Both the position numbers and the translations under genes were made by a program. From Candidatus Anammoxibacter sp. (GTDB taxonomy: Bacteria > Planctomycetota > Brocadiia > Brocadiales > Anammoxibacteraceae): a stretch of DNA of 64,000 nt. Where the stretch lies: assembly GCA_021777105.1 (NCBI GenBank), contig JAIQZQ010000051.1:1-64000 (forward strand). The letters are read 5' to 3'. Each line of letters starts with the position of its first letter. Within the stretch, counting starts at the first letter, position 1. Shown here one piece after another: positions 57,227 to 64,000 of the stretch. The notes below the pieces were generated by a model. It made no database searches, was not told the DNA's origin, and was given only the letters and a program-made list of their open reading frames with translations.

Positions 57227-60200
57227 ATGAAGATTTCAGCTAAAATAATAGTTGCTGCCCTGTTTTTTATGTCGGGGGTTAGCGGTTTGATATATGAGGT
57301 GACGTGGATCAGGATGTTCGGCCACGTATTCGGCATCACAACATACGCCGTCAGCGCCGTTATTGGGGCCTTTTTTGCGGGGTTGGCGTTAGGCGGCTTT
57401 TTAGCCGGAAAGCGCGCGGACATTGCAGGAGCCGGGCCTGTCGATGAAGCGGGAGCTATCGCAAACCCGCATATTAAAAGTCGGCTAATCTTGATTTACG
57501 CATACTTGGAGCTTGGCATCGCGGCCTCGGCGGTAATGGTTTATGCGGCAATGCCGGGCCTGAAAAGCTTGTTTGTGTGGTTTAATCATAGCGCCGGAGG
57601 CTCTCCCGTAACATTAAATATTGCCCGGTTTGTTTTATCGTTTGCCATTTTGCTTATACCTTCGACCCTTATGGGCGCGACATTGCCGATATTAAGCAAG
57701 TTCTTTATAAGCCGGTATCAGAAGGTTAAACAGGGGCTTGGGCTGCTTTACGGCATTAATACTTCAGGCGCGGCGATTGGATGCCTGGCCGCAGGTTTCT
57801 ATCTGGTTGGTACTTTGGGGGTATTTGAAACCATCTGCGTTGGGGCGGCAATAAACCTGGCAATCGGCGTGGCGGCATTAATACTGAACAAAACGAGCGT
57901 TTTTAACATAGCGGATGAAAAAGAGCCGCAAACTGCAACAGAGCATGAACTTGAAGACAAAAATTGCAAACAAAAATCGTCTCGCGCAAAATCAGCCGTA
58001 AAAGAGCGAACTTTAAAAGCGCGTTCAACATTAAAACCAGGCAATGCGACGCGTAAAAATAATGATTTGCCGAAACCGATAATCAACGCGCTTATGATAG
58101 CTTTCGGGGTTTCAGGTTTTACCTCAATTGCTTACGAGATTATATGGACGCGCATGCTCTCTTTAGTATTTTTAAACAGCATTTATAGCTTTACTACAAT
58201 GCTGGTTACTTTTTTGACGGGCATTGCAGTTGGGGCTTTAATCGCCGCAAGATTTTTTAGAAAAGGGGTTAAGCCTATTGCGCTGTTCGGCATAGTGGAG
58301 TTCGGCATCGGGGTTTCAACGATATTGTTGATATTGCTTTTTCATAAAATACCTGATATTTCGGCCTGGCTGGGATCCTCCAACGCCTTTAACGGCGGAG
58401 CTATGACCTGGGGCGGCAATGTTAAAATTGAATTTGCCCTGTCGTTTATGATTATGATTGCGCCCAGCGTGTTGATAGGCATGACGCTGCCTATTGTGGG
58501 TCAAATTATTACAAACGATGTAAAAATCCTTGGACGCAAAATTGGGAGCATTTATTCTATAAACACTGTTGGCGGGATTATTGGGGCGTTGGTTGCGGGC
58601 GTTTTATTAATACCTGCTCTGGGTTTTAAAAATAGCGAGCTTTTGTTAGGGGGAATAAACATTTGCATAGGTTTAATATTCTTATGCATTGCCGATAAGC
58701 GCAACAAGGTTTGGGGCGGCAACGCTCACCCGGCAAGAAAGGTTTTGGCCCCTGTTTTGTGCGTATCGGCCATTGGGATTGGATGTTATTGCTCTTTTAA
58801 AGACATACGGGTGTGGGATAAAAATAACGAGCTGCTATATTATAAGGAGGCTGCGGCCGCCACGGTATCGGTAACGCGCGAAAAAGACGGCAACAGAAAA
58901 CTTGTGGTAAACAACAGGTATACGTTGGGCACAAGCGTGGCCGAGCCGCTCCAACTGCGCATGGGCTACATCCCCCTGCTGCTTCATGGGGAGCCGAAAG
59001 AGACGCTGATAATCGGCATGGGCACGGGCATTACCGCCGCCGCCGCAGTCATGCATGAACAGACGGAGACGGTTAATTGCGTTGAGGTGATATCCGACGT
59101 GGCAAAGGCCGCGCAAAAATATTTTGCTAATGAGAACGGGGCTTTATGGCAAAGCGAAAAACTTAATATAATAATTGGCGACGGCAGAAACCATTTGCTG
59201 CTGAACAAAAAGCAATACGATGTTATCATTTCAGATCTGTTTGTGCCGTACCACGCCGGAGCCGGATCGCTTTACACAAAAGAGCATTTTAATGTATGCA
59301 GGGAGCGTTTGCTTGAGGATGGGCTGTTTTGCCAATGGTTGCCGCTTTACCAGATGTCTGAAAAGGAGTTTAAGGCGATTTGTAAAACATTTACACAGGC
59401 GTTTCCGCATGCAACGCTCTGGTTTTGCAATTTTGAGCGGGGTTTGATATGCGGTTTGATCGGCTCAAATCACAAACAGATGATAGATCCTTTTTATCTT
59501 GCCGGCAATATGAGGGCCGGCAACATGAGAAACAAACTGAAAACCGCCGCTATTGGAGGCCCGAAAGAGCTGTTAAGCCTTTATATAACTGACAAGGGCG
59601 GAATAGAAGCGTTTGCGGAAGAGGGGGCTATAAACACTGATAATCTGCCTGTAATAGAGTTCTTCTCCCCTAAAAACATATTCGCCGGACAGGATAGAGA
59701 CTTAAAGAGCGCAAAAAAAGGGTTCACTCATCCCGGGCTTAAAAATCTTTCAATCGCCGCGAATTTAAAAGGCGACGTCGCCAATGTTGTAAGTTTTAAC
59801 GGTAGAAAATATGCCCGCCCCTCAACTTTAGAATCAAAGGAAGCTGAGAACGCCGAGCTTAAAGACGCGGGCTATTACTCGGACGCGGCGCGCCACATCA
59901 TCGCAGGAATGATATACTTTTATAGAGATATGTTGGCCGAGGCTGAGGAGGAGTACCTGACGGCATGGGAACTTGCGTCCGACCATCTTTATCTGCGAAA
60001 AGTGTTCCAGGACCTTTCGGTAAAATTCTACCGTATGGGGAATTATAAAGAGACGATTTTTATAAACGAAAAGCTTGCCGACGCTGAGGCCGATATTATA
60101 GACCCATATTTACATTTCTATCTTGGGCTCGCTTATCAGGCAGTGGGCGAGGATGTAAACGCTATTTCCGCGTACCGCAACGCAATTGCTTTAAAACCAA

Positions 60201-60307
60201 AAAACATTGCGGCTATACATTATAATATGGGCATTATATATCAAAATCAGGGATTTCATGAAAAGGCGAGCGTAAAATTTGACGAGGCCAAAAAGGCTGC
60301 TCAATAG
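57227..60307 (+). CDS. Membrane-fused spermidine-synthase-like protein with TPR tail
   Basis: A 1026-residue protein. Two sets of membrane helices (about 1-225 and 280-495) are MFS-like and each begins with a GxxxLIYExxWxRM-type signature (SGVSGLIYEVTWIRMFGHVF; SGFTSIAYEIIWTRMLSLVF). A basic linker of about 60 residues joins them. The aminopropyltransferase domain (about 540-730) has ETLIIGMGTGITAAA, CVEVISDVAKAA, IIGDGRNHL and YDVIISDLFVPYHAG. The last 150 residues contain TPR units (YLHFYLGLAYQAVGEDVNAI, IHYNMGIIYQNQGFHEKA). Such proteins are widespread; their polyamine activity is unproven. Confidence 0.92.
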   Translation: MKISAKIIVAALFFMSGVSGLIYEVTWIRMFGHVFGITTYAVSAVIGAFFAGLALGGFLAGKRADIAGAGPVDEAGAIANPHIKSRLILIYAYLELGIAASAVMVYAAMPGLKSLFVWFNHSAGGSPVTLNIARFVLSFAILLIPSTLMGATLPILSKFFISRYQKVKQGLGLLYGINTSGAAIGCLAAGFYLVGTLGVFETICVGAAINLAIGVAALILNKTSVFNIADEKEPQTATEHELEDKNCKQKSSRAKSAVKERTLKARSTLKPGNATRKNNDLPKPIINALMIAFGVSGFTSIAYEIIWTRMLSLVFLNSIYSFTTMLVTFLTGIAVGALIAARFFRKGVKPIALFGIVEFGIGVSTILLILLFHKIPDISAWLGSSNAFNGGAMTWGGNVKIEFALSFMIMIAPSVLIGMTLPIVGQIITNDVKILGRKIGSIYSINTVGGIIGALVAGVLLIPALGFKNSELLLGGINICIGLIFLCIADKRNKVWGGNAHPARKVLAPVLCVSAIGIGCYCSFKDIRVWDKNNELLYYKEAAAATVSVTREKDGNRKLVVNNRYTLGTSVAEPLQLRMGYIPLLLHGEPKETLIIGMGTGITAAAAVMHEQTETVNCVEVISDVAKAAQKYFANENGALWQSEKLNIIIGDGRNHLLLNKKQYDVIISDLFVPYHAGAGSLYTKEHFNVCRERLLEDGLFCQWLPLYQMSEKEFKAICKTFTQAFPHATLWFCNFERGLICGLIGSNHKQMIDPFYLAGNMRAGNMRNKLKTAAIGGPKELLSLYITDKGGIEAFAEEGAINTDNLPVIEFFSPKNIFAGQDRDLKSAKKGFTHPGLKNLSIAANLKGDVANVVSFNGRKYARPSTLESKEAENAELKDAGYYSDAARHIIAGMIYFYRDMLAEAEEEYLTAWELASDHLYLRKVFQDLSVKFYRMGNYKETIFINEKLADAEADIIDPYLHFYLGLAYQAVGEDVNAISAYRNAIALKPKNIAAIHYNMGIIYQNQGFHEKASVKFDEAKKAAQ

Positions 60308-60375
60308 AAATGAAGATTGGAACGACGATTGTTTTGCGGTGTAACGCGAATTACGTTTTATAACGGAGGATGGAG

Positions 60376-60395
60376 GCGGTTTATCGACCGCTTTT
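60376..60395 (+). terminator. Hairpin between convergent genes
   Basis: GCGGT and ACCGC around TTATCG, followed by TTTT on the plus strand. It overlaps the stop codon of the minus-strand response regulator and could end the plus-strand transcript. Confidence 0.45.
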
Positions 60396-61187
60396 AATGA
60401 ATCTCTCATCCCATCTTTTTAACATATCCATATCGGCGACTATATTTCCGGTAAGCGTGACTATTATATCCAAAAAATGATAGAGGAAATGCATAAAACC
60501 TTCGGCAATTTCATCCCATGAAATATTTTCAACTCCGGATGCGGCATCGTCTATCTGTATGCCTCCTTCGGTCGCTGTGAAGCCGTCAACAAAGCTATAC
60601 TTTCCTCCAAGCGTTTTTTTTGCTCTTTCCAGAGTGACCTGAAGAGGCATAAATCCCATTATTGGAAAGATTTTGTTCCATATAACGCGATTAAACCCTT
60701 TAGACAAGGCAATCAAAAACCGCGACTTGTCGCCGCCCTCTTTTAAAGATAACAAAAATTCAATCAGCGCAAGGTCGATAACCCCTTTCATATACTTTTT
60801 AGACTGCATGTCGTCAATTATAAACCTTATTCGCTCTGAAAAATAATCAGTTTCAAACGGCTTTAATAAAAAGAGGTCGGCCCCGGAGTCCAATCCGGAA
60901 ATAATATCATTCGGTCTGCCTCGAAAAGTAAGCAATACCAGCGGCACGTTTTTTGTCACTTCATCTGATTTTAGCCTTCGGCAAACCTCAAGGCCTTCTG
61001 TTATGCCGCCCGGAAAATCGGCGTCCAGAATACAAAGATAGTATAAAGAAGGTTTTATCTTAATCTTTGAAAAAGCCTCCTTTAAACTGTAAGCGACGCT
61101 AACGGTGTAGCCGGTCTCTTTCAGCCAGCTTTTAATTACATTTGCCTGTTCTACATCAGGCTCAACTAAAAGTAGGACATTGTCCAT
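60381..61187 (-). CDS. Response regulator with an unknown C-terminal domain
   Basis: A 268-residue protein. The receiver (1-130) has VLLLVEPDVEQAN, the phospho-acceptor in LCILDADFPGG, and LLKPFE with the conserved Lys. The C-terminal half (about 140-268) is helical and strand-rich with IWNKIFPIMGFMPLQVTLER and ENISWDEIAEGFMHFLYHFL. I do not recognise it and it has no DNA-binding motif. The gene is divergent from the large sensor kinase starting at 61476, a likely signalling partner. Confidence 0.85.
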   Translation of the reverse strand: MDNVLLLVEPDVEQANVIKSWLKETGYTVSVAYSLKEAFSKIKIKPSLYYLCILDADFPGGITEGLEVCRRLKSDEVTKNVPLVLLTFRGRPNDIISGLDSGADLFLLKPFETDYFSERIRFIIDDMQSKKYMKGVIDLALIEFLLSLKEGGDKSRFLIALSKGFNRVIWNKIFPIMGFMPLQVTLERAKKTLGGKYSFVDGFTATEGGIQIDDAASGVENISWDEIAEGFMHFLYHFLDIIVTLTGNIVADMDMLKRWDERFIKSGR

Positions 61188-61475
61188 ATATTTCCCTGTT
61201 TTTATATTAAAATTTTCTTACAGCCATTTCTCCAAAACCGACGAAAAAAGAGCGTATAACGAATATTTCTCAGATTTTAGAATCCAAAGCCGGAGCGCCC
61301 TGAAAACCGACGCTGGTGTCAAAGTTGCATTATAGCAAAATCGCAAAATCTTCCAAACACAAAATTAACTCAACAAATAGGTATTTCCTTGACTATTTAT
61401 GTTATAATATTTAAACTTTTTAAATTCAGATTCGGTTTTCATAATTTTATATAAGATACTGCGAAACATATAATT

Positions 61476-64000
61476 ATGGCATTATTTAAACGCATAGACA
61501 GAAAGCTGTTGTTTTCGTTTCTAACCATCACAATTTTGTTATTGGTTATCATCACTTTCACTGCTTATTATCGCGCGGTAAATGAAACAAAGAAACAGAC
61601 AATCAATCATCTGCGGCAGACCGCAATCGCCCTGAAAGGGCACTTAAATACATTTTTAACCTCCCAAAAAAACATAGCAAGAGATTTTGCATCCGACAGG
61701 CATATTATTAACAGCCTTAAGGATTTAAGCCTTCCCTACACGGACCGGGCCTCAATCGTAAAGCAATTAAACGAGCATATCACTCTTAACAAAATGTCTT
61801 TATACTCCCCGCGCATACTTGGCATTAGGGTTCTAAACCACGAGGGCATAGTGGTATTTGCCACGAATAAGACAACAATAGGGGCGGACACATCTAATAA
61901 AGATTACTTTGCCATGGTAAAAAGCGAAGGTTTTTTAGGAGATATCCATTTTTCCGAAACATTTTTTGAGCCTGTATTTGAAGTTTCGGCGCCTATTATT
62001 GACAAAAAGACCGGCGATTTCCACGGCGTAATCGTAAACACTATGAGCGGCAGCTCGCTTGCGGATATAACGCGTAGCCATTGGATTGAAGAGTACGAAA
62101 AAGTCTCGACCGGTTCGTTGTTTAGCGCGTATTATTACGGAACCTCTAAAAATGATAATGCCGCAGAGCAAAAAGACGACCTGCCTTTTTCCAACTCAAC
62201 CGAAGATATTTATATAGTAAATGGAAATAAAAAGATGATTACCGTTTCCAGATTTCAGGAAAACGCCGTTTTAAAGCAGGAAGTAGACACGGAGCCGGTC
62301 AGAAAGGCCCTGAATGACGGCGAGGAGATGGTCGGCATATATGATGACTATAGAGGGGAGTCAATTATTGGCGCTTCAATATATGTTGGCGAGCTGAAAT
62401 GGGTGATCCTGGCTGAAAAAGACGTTGCGGAAACCTTTGCGCCGTTATTTAGATTAAAAGCTCAATTGATAACGTTGGGCATTGTCGCGTTCGGCATTGT
62501 TATTTTTGTGTCATCTGTAGTCGCCAGAAAGATATCCCTGCCTATCAGAAACCTCTCAATCGCCACAATAAAAAGGGCGGAAGGCGATATGGGGCACAGG
62601 CTTGAGGAAACAGACGATGATGAGTTAGGGGCTTTATCCTCGTCGTTTAATAAAATGTGCGACGATATCCAGAAAGTAACCGTCTCTAAAGACTATATGG
62701 AAAAGGTTTTTCACGGCATACATGAATCCCTTATTATCACCGGCATAAATTTCGAGATAAAAAAGATAAATCCCGCAACTCTGGATATGCTGGGTTATAA
62801 AAGGGATGAAGATCTGATAGATAAACCGGTTTCCACTATCTTCGCAAAGGATATGCCGTTTCTGGATGCATTGGGTTTGCAGGAGTTGATTAAGCACGAC
62901 CACGCGCTTATCAATCACGAGGGAGCTTATAAAGCAAAAAACGGCGAAAACGTGCCGGTAAACATATCCGCCTCTATAATAAGGGAATGCAAACATAAAA
63001 AACATCCTGATGATTGCCCGAATTTCAGTTTGTTGTCTTCATGCAGTTCATGCAAAGCGGTAAATATTGTTATTGTCGCCCGCGACATGCGCCAGATTAA
63101 CGCCCTGATCCAAAAAGAGAGGGAGCGTGTATTTGAGCTTAAAACCATACAGGAAATTTCAATGCAATTGGGATACACTTTGAATTACGATGACCTGTTT
63201 AAGCTCATACTTAACCCGCTGCACACCGCCATAAACTTTGACATTGCCGGAGCTGTGCTTTGCAACGACCCGGACGACCTGATTTACATAAGACACACAA
63301 AACCTATCGGCAATGAGATGCTTGGGTATTACAAAAATTCTCTCATGGAGACTTTCATTAAACTTTCCGGAAACAACCATAAAGAGTGCCGAAAAGAGAT
63401 AGTAGACATCACCGGCCAGGACCTGGCCGATAAAGATGGAAGCCCGGCGGTTAACGAACAGTTAAATGACAAAATCAAATCATACTTTAATGTGCCTTTA
63501 ATAGTAAAAGGGAACATAGTCGGCATTATAAATATATCGTCATTCAACGAAAACGCGTTTGAGGCCAACCACATCAGGATGTTGTACACTGTGGCAAATC
63601 AGGTCACAATTTCAATTCAGCATCTGATCTCATTAATTGAGCATGAAAAAGGGAAACTGGCTTCAATTTTAAGAGATATGGTCGACGGCGTAATTATGAT
63701 TGACCCAAGGGGCGTAATCGACATGGTAAACCCCGCCGGCGAAAAACTGCTAAAACCTTTGAGCGTCAGCAAACAAGGCGAGCCTATAGCGCATCTTGGA
63801 GATTACTTTTTAAAAGAGCCTATGCAGTTGGTTTTAAGCAATAAGAAAGATTATATCTCTCAAAAACTAACTATCACCAACGAAATGGGCCAAATGACGT
63901 TTTCAATGATTTTGGCCCCAATAAGAGGCGAAGGGCAGAATGTAGGAGTGGTAATAGTGCTTAGAGACGTCACTAACGAGACCAACCTTCAGCAACAACT
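61476..64000 (+). CDS. Large membrane sensor kinase (Cache-HAMP-PAS-GAF-PAS), 3' end missing
   Basis: Open from ATG 61476 to the window edge (841 codons), so the kinase core itself is beyond the window. A first membrane helix (about 12-32) leads into a periplasmic double-Cache-like domain with GADTSNKDYFAMVKSEGFLG and FEVSAPIIDKKTGDFHGVIV. A second helix (about 330-350) precedes HAMP (SLPIRNLSIATIKRAEGDMG). Then come a PAS domain with a Cys-rich stretch (ECKHKKHPDDCP...SSCSSCK), a GAF domain (YTLNYDDLFKLILNPLHTAI) and a second PAS (MVDGVIMIDPRGVIDMVNPA). The histidine-kinase identity is inferred from architecture. Confidence 0.88.
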   Translation, partial: MALFKRIDRKLLFSFLTITILLLVIITFTAYYRAVNETKKQTINHLRQTAIALKGHLNTFLTSQKNIARDFASDRHIINSLKDLSLPYTDRASIVKQLNEHITLNKMSLYSPRILGIRVLNHEGIVVFATNKTTIGADTSNKDYFAMVKSEGFLGDIHFSETFFEPVFEVSAPIIDKKTGDFHGVIVNTMSGSSLADITRSHWIEEYEKVSTGSLFSAYYYGTSKNDNAAEQKDDLPFSNSTEDIYIVNGNKKMITVSRFQENAVLKQEVDTEPVRKALNDGEEMVGIYDDYRGESIIGASIYVGELKWVILAEKDVAETFAPLFRLKAQLITLGIVAFGIVIFVSSVVARKISLPIRNLSIATIKRAEGDMGHRLEETDDDELGALSSSFNKMCDDIQKVTVSKDYMEKVFHGIHESLIITGINFEIKKINPATLDMLGYKRDEDLIDKPVSTIFAKDMPFLDALGLQELIKHDHALINHEGAYKAKNGENVPVNISASIIRECKHKKHPDDCPNFSLLSSCSSCKAVNIVIVARDMRQINALIQKERERVFELKTIQEISMQLGYTLNYDDLFKLILNPLHTAINFDIAGAVLCNDPDDLIYIRHTKPIGNEMLGYYKNSLMETFIKLSGNNHKECRKEIVDITGQDLADKDGSPAVNEQLNDKIKSYFNVPLIVKGNIVGIINISSFNENAFEANHIRMLYTVANQVTISIQHLISLIEHEKGKLASILRDMVDGVIMIDPRGVIDMVNPAGEKLLKPLSVSKQGEPIAHLGDYFLKEPMQLVLSNKKDYISQKLTITNEMGQMTFSMILAPIRGEGQNVGVVIVLRDVTNETNLQQQ

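Overview
The window looks like a chromosome segment of a moderately AT-rich, diderm, respiring bacterium. Evidence for an outer membrane is a TonB-dependent receptor, a beta-barrel ending in Phe, and a lipoprotein cytochrome. It carries very large c-type cytochromes, sigma-54 promoters with an NtrC-type regulator, PAS/GAF/Cache sensors, a UbiD-type decarboxylase, polyamine and queuosine genes, and many small intergenic repeats and toxin-antitoxin-like pairs. This suggests an environmental, probably anaerobic lineage. The sequence alone does not name the phylum.

Layout. 1-7.5 kb: 3' part of a TonB receptor, then an accessory stretch with a HEPN/MNT pair, a broken DUF4143-type ATPase, XisH/XisI, an M29 aminopeptidase and two transposase relics. 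7.5-13.4 kb: a sensor kinase and sigma-54 activator pair, then an exported metallo-beta-lactamase-fold enzyme. 13.9-24.5 kb: a beta-barrel, a 19-haem lipoprotein and a membrane cytochrome b fused to 19 more c haems. These are followed without a gap by a lycopene-cyclase-like protein, an FAD oxidoreductase, a UbiA prenyltransferase, a type III polyketide synthase and a methyltransferase. 25.1-28.1 kb: an exported SUMF1-fold protein with EF-hands, an internally deleted copy of the aminopeptidase gene, and a DUF4160/DUF2442 pair.

28.2-36.6 kb (minus strand): SCP2-domain protein, acyl-thioester-reductase-like SDR, hydrolase, class III aminotransferase, unknown protein, double U32 protein and LuxE/PaaK-like adenylating enzyme. 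37-43.5 kb: REC-PilZ protein, queC, queE, DUF456 protein, UbiD-type decarboxylase, spermidine synthase. 43.6-53.1 kb: an accessory segment with an XRE regulator, a RelE-like/XRE pair, small unknown genes and a 1962-residue ATPase-cyclase-NACHT-WD40 fusion. Two diverged direct repeats bracket most of this segment. 53.2-64 kb: osmoprotectant-type ABC transporter, asnS, a membrane-embedded spermidine-synthase-like protein, a response regulator and a large sensor kinase cut by the window edge.

How parts may work together. Three promoters (before the kinase/regulator pair, the MBL-fold gene and the SUMF1 gene) share a -24/-12 sigma-54 element and two upstream palindromes at almost the same spacing, so the local two-component system probably controls itself and both exported proteins. 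The porin/cytochrome trio resembles an electron conduit from the quinone pool to the cell exterior. The adjacent polyketide/prenyltransferase genes could make a quinone or pigment lipid. The NACHT-WD40 fusion is the most unusual single protein.
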